A stretch of DNA of 64,000 nt from contig NC_020504.1 in assembly GCF_000349325.1 (NCBI RefSeq), forward strand, positions 6,668,053-6,732,052. Direction: 5' to 3'. Every line of letters begins with the position of its first letter. Position 1 is the stretch's first letter. Shown here piece after piece: positions 26,679-35,193 of this stretch. A program made the translations under genes and the position numbers. Under the pieces are notes generated by a model. The model ran no database searches. It was not told the origin of the DNA and was given only the letters and a program-made list of their open reading frames with translations. The stretch comes from Streptomyces davaonensis JCM 4913. GTDB taxonomy: Bacteria; Actinomycetota; Actinomycetes; Streptomycetales; Streptomycetaceae.

Positions 26679-27497
26679 CTAGCGGAGTTCGGCGAGCACC
26701 GCGTCCGTGAGCACCGGCCACACCTCCGCCGCCCAGGGGCCGAACGCCCGGTCCGCCAGCGCCACGCACGCGTGCCCGGCGTCCGGGTCGATCCACAGGA
26801 ACGTGCCGGACTGGCCGAAGTGTCCGAAGGTGCGCGGCGAGGACGAGGAGCCCGTCCAGTGCGGGGACTTGCCGTCGCGGATCTCGAAGCCGAGCCCCCA
26901 GTCGTTGGGGTTCTGGTGCCCGTACCCCGGCAGCACGCCCTTGGTCCCGGGGTACTGCACGGTCATCGCCTCGGCGACCGTCCGCGGGTCCAGCAGCCGC
27001 GGCGCCTGCACCTCCGCCGCGAACCGCAGCAGATCCTCGACCGTCGACACGCCGTCCTTGGCGGGGGAGCCCTCCAGCGAGGTCGCCGTCATGCCCAGCG
27101 GCTCCAGCACGGCCTGCCGCAGATACTCCGCGAACGGGATGTCCGCCGCCTTCGCGATGTGGTCCCCGAGCTGCTCGAACCCGGCGTTGGAGTACAGCCG
27201 CCGCTCCCCGGGCGGGGCCGTCACCCGGTGCTCGTCGAAGGCGAGACCCGAGGTGTGCGCGAGCAGATGCCGCACCGTCGAGCCCGCGGGACCGGCCGGC
27301 TCGTCGAGGTCGACCGCGCCCTCCTCGTAGGCGACGAGGGCGGCGTACGCGGCCAGCGGCTTGGTGACCGAGGCGAGCGGGAAGCGGTGCCCGGCCGGGC
27401 CATGGGTGCCCACGACCGTCCCGTCCGCCCGCACGACACCCGCGGCGGCGGTGGGGACCGGCCAGTTCTCGATCAACGCAAGACTGCTCAGCGACAT
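26679..27497 (-). CDS. Serine hydrolase, class A/C beta-lactamase fold
   Basis: A 272-aa penicillin-binding-protein-like hydrolase without a signal peptide. The nucleophile motif S-x-x-K is in ASVTKPLAAY, the Y-x-N motif in RLYSNAGFEQ and a C-terminal HFGQSG box stands in for KTG. ATG 27497 begins the conserved part; the frame stays open 38 codons further but without protein character. The GNAT gene ends 19 bp upstream on the same strand, so the two are probably an operon. Physiological substrate is unknown. Confidence 0.9.
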   Translation of the reverse strand: MSLSSLALIENWPVPTAAAGVVRADGTVVGTHGPAGHRFPLASVTKPLAAYAALVAYEEGAVDLDEPAGPAGSTVRHLLAHTSGLAFDEHRVTAPPGERRLYSNAGFEQLGDHIAKAADIPFAEYLRQAVLEPLGMTATSLEGSPAKDGVSTVEDLLRFAAEVQAPRLLDPRTVAEAMTVQYPGTKGVLPGYGHQNPNDWGLGFEIRDGKSPHWTGSSSSPRTFGHFGQSGTFLWIDPDAGHACVALADRAFGPWAAEVWPVLTDAVLAELR

Positions 27498-27516
27498 GCC
27501 AGTGAGCCTAAGCGCC

Positions 27517-27987
27517 TCAGAGGTGCAGCCGCATGGAGGGGTCCGGGTCGCGGGTGAAGCCCAGGGAGGCGTAGAGCGGTTCGGCGTCCGCGGAGGCGTT
27601 GAGCATGACATATCCGGCGCCCTGCTCCCGGAACCAGTGCAGCAGCTCCTCCATGCACGCGCGCGCGTACCCGCGGCGCCGCGCCTCGGGGTCGGTCGCG
27701 ACGCTGAAGACGTAGCCGATCAGCCCCTGCGGATTGCCGGCCCGCCCGATCCGGTACTCCAGCGTGCCCGCGGCCAGAGCCGCCGGCGCGCCCGGCCGCT
27801 CCGGGTGGTCGACGACGTACGCCGCGAACTCCCCGTCCGGATCGGCCAGTCGGTCCCGCAGGGTCGGCAGCGACTGCGGGTGCCAGTCGGTGGCGCCGGG
27901 CGCGGACGCCAGCGAGTCGATCATCACCTGGCGCAGCCGCAGTACTTCGACGGCGTCCTCGGTCGTGGCACGGCGTACGAGACTCAT
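27517..27987 (-). CDS. GNAT family N-acetyltransferase
   Basis: A 156-aa acetyl-CoA-dependent acetyltransferase. The acetyl-CoA binding motif A is VFSVATDPEARRRGYARACM, with the R/Q-x-x-G-x-G/A loop, and motif B is NASADAEPLYASLGF. Start ATG 27987 is chosen; GTG 27996 three codons earlier is possible. It lies 97 bp from the divergent MerR gene and upstream of the serine hydrolase. Substrate is unknown. Confidence 0.9.
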   Translation of the reverse strand: MSLVRRATTEDAVEVLRLRQVMIDSLASAPGATDWHPQSLPTLRDRLADPDGEFAAYVVDHPERPGAPAALAAGTLEYRIGRAGNPQGLIGYVFSVATDPEARRRGYARACMEELLHWFREQGAGYVMLNASADAEPLYASLGFTRDPDPSMRLHL

Positions 27988-28046
27988 GTGCCGCACGCTA
28001 ACCAGGGCGATCACGCCATGTCCCGTGGTTTTCTTACCCTTTCCGC

Positions 28047-28077
28047 TTGCTTGGAGCCCACTCCAAGGCCATAGCGT
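28047..28077 (+). promoter_or_regulatory. MerR-type promoter with CTTGGAG dyad
   Basis: CTTGGAG-CCCA-CTCCAAG (28050-28067) is a perfect dyad between a -35-like TTGCTT (28047) and a -10-like TAGCGT (28072). The 19-bp spacer is the overlong spacing that MerR proteins twist into an active promoter. The -10 is 8 bp before ATG 28085, so the transcript is probably leaderless. Confidence 0.75.
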
Positions 28078-28084
28078 TGAGCGC

Positions 28085-28549
28085 ATGACGGTGACGGAGA
28101 CCACGCCCACCAGGACCGACACCTGCGCGGGGCCACCCAGCCCCGACCGGCGCCCCGACGGCCAGGACAGCTACACGATCAGCGAGGTCGCCGCCTTCAC
28201 CGGCCTGACCGCGCACACCCTGCGCTGGTACGAGCGGATCGGCCTGATGCCGCACATCGACCGCTCGCACACCGGCCAGCGCCGCTACAGCAACCGCGAC
28301 CTGGACTGGCTCGACCTCGTCGGCAAGCTCCGGCTGACCGGAATGCCGGTTGCCGACATGGTCCGGTACGCCGAGCTGGTGCGCGAGGGCGACCACACCT
28401 ACGGCGAGCGCTACGAACTCCTGGAGGAGACCCGCCGGGACGTGCTGTCCCGGATCGCGGAACTCCAGGACACGCTCGCCGTGCTCGACCGCAAGATCGC
28501 TTTCTACGGCGACGCCGGGCGCGCCCTGGCGTCGGAAAGGCCCCGATGA
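28085..28549 (+). CDS. MerR family transcriptional regulator
   Basis: A 154-aa regulator. The HTH and wing are YTISEVAAFTGLTAHTLRWY, then ERIGLMPHIDRS, then the RRYSNRDLDWLDLV wing. A C-terminal coiled coil (ETRRDVLSRIAELQDTLAVLDRKIAFY) mediates dimerisation. There are no metal-binding Cys, so it belongs to the organic-signal branch that is often paired with aldo-keto reductases. It overlaps the downstream reductase by ATGA and is itself preceded by a matching dyad, indicating autoregulation. Confidence 0.93.
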   Translation: MTVTETTPTRTDTCAGPPSPDRRPDGQDSYTISEVAAFTGLTAHTLRWYERIGLMPHIDRSHTGQRRYSNRDLDWLDLVGKLRLTGMPVADMVRYAELVREGDHTYGERYELLEETRRDVLSRIAELQDTLAVLDRKIAFYGDAGRALASERPR

Positions 28550-29565
28550 CCGAGAACAGCAGGATCACGACCGCACGCCTCGGCGACACCGGCCCCGAGA
28601 CGGGGGTGCAGGGCCTCGGCTGCATGGGCATGAGCTTCGCCTACGGCCCCTCGGACGCCAAGGAGTCCCGGGCCACCCTGGAACGGGCCCTGGAACTGGG
28701 CGTCACCCTCTACGACACGGCGGACGCCTACGGCGCCGGCGAGAACGAACTCTTCCTGTCCCCGTTCTTCCGGGCCCACCGCGACGAGGTCGTCATCGCG
28801 ACCAAGTTCGCCCTCTCGATCCCGCCGGACGAGCCGACCCGACGGGTCATCCGCAATGACGCGCCCTACATCCGGCAGGCCGTCGAGGCGAGCCTGAAGC
28901 GCCTGGACGTCGAGACGATCGATCTCTACTACATGCACCGGCGGGATGTGAACGTCCCCATCGAGGACACCGTCGCCGTCATGGCCGAGCTGGTCCGTGA
29001 GGGCAAGGTCAAGCACCTGGGCCTGAGCGAGGTCACGGCCGCCGAGCTGCGTGCCGCGCACGCCGTGCACCCCATCGCGGCCGTGCAGTCGGAGTGGTCG
29101 CTGTTCAGCCGGGACATCGAGGCACAGGTCGTGCCCGCGGCCCAGGAGCTGGGCGTGGCCCTGGTGCCGTACTCGCCGCTCGGCCGGGGTTTCCTCGCGG
29201 GCTCCTTCGGCTCGGCCGACAAGGACCTCACCGCCGGTGACTTCCGCCGCCAGCAGCCCCGCTTCACCGGCGACAACGCCACGGCCAACGCGGCCCTGCT
29301 GGCCCCCATCCGCAAGATCGCCGAGTCCCACGGCGCCTCCCTGGGCCAGATCGCCCTGGCCTGGGTCCAGCAGCAGTCCGAGGTCCACCACCTCCCGGTC
29401 GTCCCGATCCCCGGCACCCGCAAGCCCACCAGGGTGGAGGAGAACACGGGAGCCACCAGGATCCGACTGACGGGAGACCAGCTGGCGTTGCTGGACCCGA
29501 TCGCCGGTCAGGTGGCGGGGGACCGGTACGCGGACATGACGTTCACGTCCGCCGGACGGGAGTAG
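28546..29565 (+). CDS. Aldo/keto reductase
   Basis: A 339-aa NADPH-dependent reductase of the AKR superfamily. The tetrad is visible: Asp and Tyr in LYDTADAYGAGENE, Lys in VIATKFAL and His in DLYYMHRRD. The C-terminal LPVVPIPGTRKPTRVEEN is the cofactor clamp. It is coupled by ATGA to the MerR gene that probably controls it. The pair resembles stress-inducible YhdM/YhdN-like aldehyde or methylglyoxal reductase units. The gene ends 3 bp from a convergent stop. Confidence 0.95.
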   Translation: MTENSRITTARLGDTGPETGVQGLGCMGMSFAYGPSDAKESRATLERALELGVTLYDTADAYGAGENELFLSPFFRAHRDEVVIATKFALSIPPDEPTRRVIRNDAPYIRQAVEASLKRLDVETIDLYYMHRRDVNVPIEDTVAVMAELVREGKVKHLGLSEVTAAELRAAHAVHPIAAVQSEWSLFSRDIEAQVVPAAQELGVALVPYSPLGRGFLAGSFGSADKDLTAGDFRRQQPRFTGDNATANAALLAPIRKIAESHGASLGQIALAWVQQQSEVHHLPVVPIPGTRKPTRVEENTGATRIRLTGDQLALLDPIAGQVAGDRYADMTFTSAGRE

Positions 29566-29568
29566 TTC

Positions 29569-30408
29569 TCACAGCTCCGCCAGCAACTCCGCCTTCTTCA
29601 CGGAGAACTCCTCATCGGTGACCAGCCCGGCCTGATGAAGTTCCCCGAGATGACGGATCCGCTCGGCGATGTCGGCCGGGTCGCGGCGCGGAACCGCCGC
29701 GACCGGCGCCGGCCCGCACTGCCGTACGGCTGCCAACACGGCCGCCGCGAACGGCAACGACTCGTGCACCGGCCCGTATCCGAGACCGAACACCACCGCC
29801 GCCGGATCGTGGTCCACCTGCGCAGGGCCGGTCTCCCCGCGCCGCAGCAGTCGTAGATGACCCTCGAAGACCTCGGGGGAGCGCCACTCGACCCCGCTCA
29901 GATCGCCGATCGCGAAGGACTGGTCGCCGGCCTTCCACTTCGCGGAGGACGCGCCCGTCCAGAACCAGCGGAAGGAGACCGTGCGCCCGTCGAAGGACGC
30001 CTTCCCGTCGTACGCCTTGAAGGACCGCGGCGGTTCGGGCGCCGTCACCAGGAAACGTTCCGCCGGACCGGACTCGGTGAGCTGCGCGCCCAGTTCGTCG
30101 GCGTAGTACTCGGCGAGCGTCTCCCGCTCGGCCGGCAGCACCAGCCGGTACGGATCGCACCCTTCCTTCAGCTGTCCGTCGGCCGCCTCCAGCAGCGGAT
30201 CGGCCCCGGGCCGCAGCTCGGCGCGGAGCACCACCGTGCCGCGCTTGCCGGGCGTCAGGGTCACCGCGGAGACCGCCGACAGCGGCACCCGGCGTTCCCC
30301 GAGCGCCTGAAGGAGCTTAGGTGTTCGAATCCCCCGTTCGTAACGGATGAGCACGGAGTCGGACTCGAACTCCCAGGCGGCATGAAATCCGGCCAGTACG
30401 TCACCCAT
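29569..30408 (-). CDS. DUF4429 domain protein with C-terminal SHOCT motif
   Basis: A 279-aa Streptomyces protein with two DUF4429 beta repeats: AWEFESDSVLIRYERGIRTP and SFDGRTVSFRWFWTGASSAK. It ends in a SHOCT short helical motif, IRHLGELHQAGLVTDEEFSVKKAELLAEL (quoted here in two parts: IRHLGELHQAGLV and TDEEFSVKKAELL). SHOCT usually mediates oligomer formation. The start is MGDVLAGF at ATG 30408; a further upstream ATG at 30417 is possible. Function is unknown and the domain is common in actinobacteria, often in multiple copies per genome. Confidence 0.85.
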   Translation of the reverse strand: MGDVLAGFHAAWEFESDSVLIRYERGIRTPKLLQALGERRVPLSAVSAVTLTPGKRGTVVLRAELRPGADPLLEAADGQLKEGCDPYRLVLPAERETLAEYYADELGAQLTESGPAERFLVTAPEPPRSFKAYDGKASFDGRTVSFRWFWTGASSAKWKAGDQSFAIGDLSGVEWRSPEVFEGHLRLLRRGETGPAQVDHDPAAVVFGLGYGPVHESLPFAAAVLAAVRQCGPAPVAAVPRRDPADIAERIRHLGELHQAGLVTDEEFSVKKAELLAEL

Positions 30409-30474
30409 GCGGCTCATCGTATGCGGCACGAGCTCCTCCGTCGCCTCCCCGCGCAGACCGTACTTTCTGCGTCT

Positions 30475-31692
30475 CTACGCGCGTCCGGCCGTTGCGGTGC
30501 CGGACAAACCCTCCCGGCATTCTTCGTCATCTCCGGCGCAGTGCACCGAGTCATACGAGCCAACTCCGATCTCGGCGAAGTTGCGCACACTGTCCGTGCC
30601 CGGCTCGAAGTACCCGCTGTGCCCCTCGGCGTCCGCTGCCGACAGCACCCGCGCCCCGAACTCCGAGGACATCGGGTCCGCGCCGTGGCCGAGCCCGCCC
30701 AGCTCCAGGTTCGGCACGTCCTGGATCCAGTCGTCGGCGTCCCGCATCGCCCAGACCTGCGCCGAGGTGCCCAGGTGGGAGGCCTTGGCGACGCGCATGC
30801 CGGGGCTGCCGGCCACCGCGATGTCGGCCACCCGCTCCGGCATCGTGTGCGCGGCGACCCCGCACACCACCGAGCCGTAGCTGTGGCAGAACAGCGACAC
30901 CGGGGAGTCCCCGGGCAGCGCCCGCACCAGCGCGTTCAGCCGTACGGCGCCGCTCTCGGCGCGGCCCGCGGTGGCCGAATCGATGCCGAGTCCGCCGGGC
31001 GCGGTGTAGTCGGCCCAGGCGATCACGGCGGTCCGCGTGAACGGGGCGGCGGTGCGCTCGGCCGCGTACAGCGACTGCGCCATGCCGACCGGTGCCGAGT
31101 ACTTGCGGTAGGTGCGCTGGAAGGTGAGCAGATGGGTGTCGACGCCGGGGACGACGACGGAGACCCGCTGGGCGCGGTCGAGATCGCCGAAGACCTCGGC
31201 GACCCGGCCCGAGCCCGCCGGGTCGAAGGCGAGGATGTGCCGACCGGGGCTCATCAGCGCCTCGTAGCGGTGCATCCGGCGGCCGGCCTCCTGCTGCCCC
31301 TCGGGCGTGAGCCGTTTGTCGTGCATCCGCTTCAACTCGACCTTGCGGGCCTGGAGCAGCGCGACCCGGTTGGCGCGGTAGCGCAGTTTCACCGGGGCGC
31401 CGTTCATGTTGCCGACGGCGAGCGGGTAGCGGCGCACGAGTCTCGAACTCTGGTCGGCGGTGAGCGTGCCGAAGAACCGGGACAGCAGCGCGGGTTCGGA
31501 GTCCGGGGAGGGCAGCCGGTGACCGGCTATCCGCCCGTGCTCCCATTCGGCGAGCGAGGCCTGGAGCGGAGGCGTGGTGCGCTGGTTGCGCAGCGCGGTC
31601 CAGCCGGTGGTCGCCAGCATGACGAACACCACGGCCAGCGCGAGCAGAGCGCGCCAGACGTTCAGTTGCGGGGACGTGTCGAAGGAAGTCAC
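30475..31692 (-). CDS. Alpha/beta hydrolase (DUF1023 family), membrane anchored
   Basis: A 405-aa hydrolase. A single N-terminal membrane helix (about residues 13-33, WRALLALAVVFVMLATTGW) anchors it and the catalytic domain is outside. The nucleophile elbow is SLFCHSYGSVVCG and other DUF1023 marks are ADYTAPGGLG, VAGSPGMRV and the C-terminal HSGYFEPGTDSVRNFAEI with the catalytic His. The start is GTG 31692. No ribosome site is seen, but a -10-like TAGTGT lies about 10 bases upstream on the coding strand, which suggests a leaderless message. Confidence 0.9.
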   Translation of the reverse strand: MTSFDTSPQLNVWRALLALAVVFVMLATTGWTALRNQRTTPPLQASLAEWEHGRIAGHRLPSPDSEPALLSRFFGTLTADQSSRLVRRYPLAVGNMNGAPVKLRYRANRVALLQARKVELKRMHDKRLTPEGQQEAGRRMHRYEALMSPGRHILAFDPAGSGRVAEVFGDLDRAQRVSVVVPGVDTHLLTFQRTYRKYSAPVGMAQSLYAAERTAAPFTRTAVIAWADYTAPGGLGIDSATAGRAESGAVRLNALVRALPGDSPVSLFCHSYGSVVCGVAAHTMPERVADIAVAGSPGMRVAKASHLGTSAQVWAMRDADDWIQDVPNLELGGLGHGADPMSSEFGARVLSAADAEGHSGYFEPGTDSVRNFAEIGVGSYDSVHCAGDDEECREGLSGTATAGRA

Positions 31693-31769
31693 TGGGAGGA
31701 CACACTAGGAGAACGAACGAGTCTCCCGTTAACCGAGTGACGGGGATCACGTTTCGTGCTAGCGGAAGT

Positions 31770-32396
31770 TCAGCCGTCACGCCAGCTTTCGGTCAGCGCG
31801 GGTCCCACCTGTTCGAGGTAGGCGACGGTCAGTTCGCGGATGCCGGCCAGGCTGAAGTCCTCGCCCGTGCTCCACTGCCGTTCGGTGACCCGCATCACCC
31901 CGCCGAAGACCGCCACCGCGAGCCGCGGCCGGGGATCGGCGTCCACATCGAGGCCCTCCCGCTCGGCCAGCACCCGTGCGATCCGCTCCTCCGTCTCCGC
32001 CGAGTGCCGCAGGTGCGCGGCGAGCAGCGCGGGCGTCGACTCCACCTGCCGGTACATGCGCAGATGCAGCTCCACCGGTACGACCGACTCGATGACCTCG
32101 CTGAGTCCGTCCCAGCCCTCCACCACGGCCTGCCGCAGCGCCACCATCGGCGCCTCCTCGGGCGGCCGCCGCCGCACGGCCTCGACGTAGTAGTCCTCCG
32201 CCATCGCCTGTACGGCGAGGGCGGCCTCCTCCTTGTTCGCGAAGTAGCGGAAGAAGGTGCGCTGGGAGACCTCGACGGCGGCGGCGATGTCGTCCACCGT
32301 CGTCTCCTCGTAGCCGCGGGTGGTGAACAGTTCGAGCGCCGCGCGAAGCAGGGCGACCCGGGTGCGCTGCTTCTTGCGTTCGCGGAGTGTTTGCAT
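31770..32396 (-). CDS. TetR family transcriptional regulator
   Basis: A 208-aa repressor. The N-terminal HTH is TTRGYEETTVDDIAAAVEVS and QRTFFRYFANKEEAAL, the standard TetR pattern. The C-terminal ligand domain is variable. It is divergent from a 14-helix efflux pump with 65 bp between starts, the usual arrangement for a drug-responsive repressor. The start is ATG 32396. Confidence 0.93.
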   Translation of the reverse strand: MQTLRERKKQRTRVALLRAALELFTTRGYEETTVDDIAAAVEVSQRTFFRYFANKEEAALAVQAMAEDYYVEAVRRRPPEEAPMVALRQAVVEGWDGLSEVIESVVPVELHLRMYRQVESTPALLAAHLRHSAETEERIARVLAEREGLDVDADPRPRLAVAVFGGVMRVTERQWSTGEDFSLAGIRELTVAYLEQVGPALTESWRDG

Positions 32397-32420
32397 ATCC
32401 GTCAGTTACCGACTTGTGAA

Positions 32421-32461
32421 TTGGTTTGTCAATTGTCAGAGGCTGTCATTAGCCTCGGGCC
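32421..32461. promoter_or_regulatory. Divergent promoter region of tetR and efflux pump
   Basis: TTGTCAATTGTCA (32426-32438) is a tight repeat of TTGTCA around a palindromic CAATTG. A -35-like TTGTCA (32426) and a -10-like TAGCCT (32450) have 18 bp between them and the -10 is 7 bp before ATG 32462, so the pump message is probably leaderless. The repeat would be covered by the TetR protein. Confidence 0.5.
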
Positions 32462-34054
32462 ATGACTGGTCAGACCATCGTCGACAAGGCGCTCCAGGAC
32501 GCCGTCCCGCCCTCAGGGCCTCGTGGGCATCCCTGGTTCACGCTCATAACCGTCGCCGTGGGCGTGATGATGGTGGCGCTGGACGGCACCATCGTGGCGA
32601 TCGCGAACCCGGCCATCCAGAAGGACCTGGGCGCCACGTTCGCCGAGGTCCAGTGGATCACCAACGGCTACTTCCTGGCCCTCGCGGTCTCCCTGATCAC
32701 CGCGGGCAAGCTCGGCGACCGGTTCGGGCACCGGCAGACCTTCCTCATCGGTGTGGTCGGCTTCGCGGCCGCGTCCGGTGCGATCGGCCTGTCGAGCAGC
32801 ATCGGCTTCGTCGTCACCTTCCGGGTGCTCCAGGGTCTGTTCGGCGCGCTGCTGATGCCGGCCGCGCTGGGTCTGCTGCGGGCGACGTTCCCGGCCGAGA
32901 AGCTGAACATGGCGATCGGCATCTGGGGCATGGTCATCGGCGCCTCCACCGCGGGCGGCCCGATCCTCGGTGGTGTCCTGGTCGAGCACGTCAACTGGCA
33001 GTCGGTGTTCTTCATCAACGTGCCGGTCGGCGTCCTCGCCCTGGTCCTCGGCGTGCTGATCCTGCTGGACCACCGCGCGGAGAACGCCCCGCGCTCCTTC
33101 GACCTGCTCGGCATCGCGCTGCTCTCGGCCGCGATGTTCTGCCTGGTGTGGGCGCTCATCAAGGCGCCGGAGTGGGGCTGGGGCGACGCCCAGACGTGGA
33201 CGTTCATCGTCGTGTCGGTGGCGCTGTTCGGCTTCTTCGCGTTCTGGGAGACGAAGGTCAAGGAGCCGCTCATCCCGCTCGGCCTGTTCCGCTCCGTCCC
33301 GCTGTCGGCGGGCGTGGTGCTGATGGTCCTGATGGCCATCGCCTTCATGGGCGGCCTGTTCTTCGTGACGTTCTACCTCCAGAACGTGCACGGCATGAGC
33401 CCCGTCGACGCGGGTCTGCACCTCCTGCCGCTCACCGGAATGATGATCGTCGGCTCGCCGCTCGCGGGCGCGATGATCACGAAGCTCGGCCCGCGGGTCC
33501 CGCTGGCGGGCGGCATGGCTCTTACGGCCATCGCCATGTACGGCATGTCCACGCTGGAGACGGACACGAGCAGCGGCCTGATGTCCCTCTGGTTCGCCCT
33601 CCTCGGCCTCGGCCTCGCGCCGGTCATGGTCGGCGCCACCGAGGTCATCGTCGGCAACGCGCCCATGGAGCTCTCCGGTGTCGCCGGTGGTCTCCAGCAG
33701 GCCGCGATGCAGATCGGCGGCAGCCTCGGTACGGCCGTGCTGGGCGCCGTGATGGCCTCCAAGGTGGACAGCGACCTCGCCGGGAACTGGGCGGACGCGG
33801 GCCTGCCGAAGCTGACCGCGGCGCAGGAGGCGCAGGCTTCCGAGGCGGTTCAGGTGGGTGTGGCTCCGGTGTCCCCGGGGACGCCGCAGGAGGTCGCCGC
33901 GAAGATCACTGACGTCGCGCACGACACCTTCATCTCCGGCATGAGCCTGGCATCGCTGGTCGCGGCCGGTGTGGCGGCGGTGGCCGTCGCGGTCGCGTTC
34001 CTGACGAAGCGGGGCGAGAACGCGGAGGCGGGAGCGGGCGCCGCGCACATCTGA
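32462..34054 (+). CDS. MFS drug:H+ antiporter, DHA2 (14-helix, EmrB/QacA) family
   Basis: A 530-aa efflux pump of the inner membrane. Motif A is GKLGDRFGHRQ, motif C-like AGGPILGGVL and the N-terminal LDGTIVAIANPAIQ is the QacA/EmrB motif D1. Fourteen hydrophobic segments can be counted. The C-terminal loop before the last helix (residues about 440-500) is longer than usual and Ala/Glu-rich. The adjacent TetR gene probably represses it. Substrate is unknown; likely candidates are antibiotics or dyes. Confidence 0.95.
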   Translation: MTGQTIVDKALQDAVPPSGPRGHPWFTLITVAVGVMMVALDGTIVAIANPAIQKDLGATFAEVQWITNGYFLALAVSLITAGKLGDRFGHRQTFLIGVVGFAAASGAIGLSSSIGFVVTFRVLQGLFGALLMPAALGLLRATFPAEKLNMAIGIWGMVIGASTAGGPILGGVLVEHVNWQSVFFINVPVGVLALVLGVLILLDHRAENAPRSFDLLGIALLSAAMFCLVWALIKAPEWGWGDAQTWTFIVVSVALFGFFAFWETKVKEPLIPLGLFRSVPLSAGVVLMVLMAIAFMGGLFFVTFYLQNVHGMSPVDAGLHLLPLTGMMIVGSPLAGAMITKLGPRVPLAGGMALTAIAMYGMSTLETDTSSGLMSLWFALLGLGLAPVMVGATEVIVGNAPMELSGVAGGLQQAAMQIGGSLGTAVLGAVMASKVDSDLAGNWADAGLPKLTAAQEAQASEAVQVGVAPVSPGTPQEVAAKITDVAHDTFISGMSLASLVAAGVAAVAVAVAFLTKRGENAEAGAGAAHI

Positions 34055-34296
34055 GCCTGGTCGGGGGCTGTTTCCCCTATCAGGGTGACAGAGCTAAAGA
34101 TTCCTCGTCCCCGGCACGCGCCGCGGTTCACAGTGGGTCAAGCCCTCCGTACGGCATGTTCCTCGGGCAAGTTCGTACACCAGGAAGGCCACCCGGCGCT
34201 GCGGCGCGCTGCCGGAGGGGGACAGCGCGCCGCCGTCGCCTGCCGGCGGGGCTGAGCGGCGGACGGTAACGCCGTGGGGGGTGCCTGCCGTCTCCG

Positions 34297-34341
34297 GGCT
34301 GCGGGCCGTGTGTGGCTGGTCGCGCAGCTCCCCGCGCCCCT
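34297..34341 (-). repeat. Streptomyces dispersed repeat, copy 2 (inverted)
   Basis: GGCTGCGGG ... CGCGCAGCTCCCCGCGCCCCT is the reverse complement of the consensus at 7067-7110. It lies in the 326-bp gap between the efflux pump and the K+ channel. The remainder of that gap (34055-34296) shows no gene and only a weak GC-rich inverted repeat, so it may be a relic. Confidence 0.7.
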
Positions 34342-34380
34342 AGGTCAGTTGCAGCACCGTTGCCATCGAGTCACCCCATC

Positions 34381-35118
34381 TCACGGTGACCGGTCCGGCG
34401 TCGACAGGGCTGCCACCTCCGCGCGCAGCCGGCGTACCTCCTCCGTCAGCGACTGGATCGCCTCCGTCTGACGTCGTTCCTCCGCGTCGTCCATCTCGAA
34501 CCGCGCGATGAACCACGCCGCGATGTTCGCCGTCACCACACCGAGCAGGGCGATGCCGGACAGCATCAGGCCCACCGCGAGTATTCGGCCCAGACCGGTG
34601 GTCGGCGCATGGTCGCCGTAGCCCACCGTCGTCATCGTCGTGAAGGACCACCACACCGCGTCACCCAGCGTCTTGATGTTCCCATTCGGCGAGTCCCGCT
34701 CCACGGACAGCACGGCCAGCGAACCGAACATCAGCAGTCCGACGACCGAGCCCACCACGTACGTCGTCAGCTTGACCTGCGAGGCCATCCGCGCCCGCCG
34801 GCCCACCAGCATCAGCGCCGAGATCACCCGCAGCAGCTGAAGCGGCCGTAGCAGCGGCAGGATCACCGCGCACAGGTCGAGCCAGTGCCGCCGTATGAAC
34901 TCCCCCCGCCGCTCGGTCAGTCCGAGCCGCACCAGGTAGTCCGCCGCGAACGCCCCCCACACCACCCACTCGACCGTCGTGCACGCGCGTGCCAGCCCGG
35001 GGCCCACCGGAGTGACCACGATCGGCACGGCATACGCGACGGCGAACACCACTGCCAGCGCCATCAGCGGCTGCTGAGTGCGCTGTTCCCAACGGACCTG
35101 CGCGGTTCTCTCCTTCAT
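34381..35118 (-). CDS. Voltage-gated-like potassium channel protein (VIC superfamily)
   Basis: A 245-aa ion channel with a six-helix layout. The S1-S4 region covers residues about 18-105 with a short S4-like run of Arg (LLRPLQLLRVISALMLVGRRAR). The pore loop is TTMTTVGYGDHAP, the K+ selectivity filter, with S5 and S6 on either side (TYVVGSVVGLLMFG and GLMLSGIALLGVVTANIAAW). A C-terminal coiled coil (QTEAIQSLTEEVRRLRAEVAAL) should tetramerise it. It is the last gene before the aceE terminator on the same strand. Confidence 0.93.
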   Translation of the reverse strand: MKERTAQVRWEQRTQQPLMALAVVFAVAYAVPIVVTPVGPGLARACTTVEWVVWGAFAADYLVRLGLTERRGEFIRRHWLDLCAVILPLLRPLQLLRVISALMLVGRRARMASQVKLTTYVVGSVVGLLMFGSLAVLSVERDSPNGNIKTLGDAVWWSFTTMTTVGYGDHAPTTGLGRILAVGLMLSGIALLGVVTANIAAWFIARFEMDDAEERRQTEAIQSLTEEVRRLRAEVAALSTPDRSP

Positions 35119-35139
35119 GCCCGCATCGTAGGAAACGGC

Positions 35140-35173
35140 GGAGGGCCGGGAGGCGGATGCCCCCCGGCCCTCC
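35140..35173 (-). terminator. Hairpin downstream of aceE
   Basis: GGAGGGCCGGG (35140-35150) pairs with CCCGGCCCTCC (35163-35173). It lies 21 bp past the aceE stop codon and just before the K+ channel start on the same strand. Confidence 0.8.
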
Positions 35174-35193
35174 AGCCGGTCACGAGCCGAGCT

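Noticed and set aside
30317..30345. A GTTCGAATCCCC run resembling a tRNA T arm
   Set aside because: It lies within the DUF4429 gene and no acceptor, D or anticodon arm is present.
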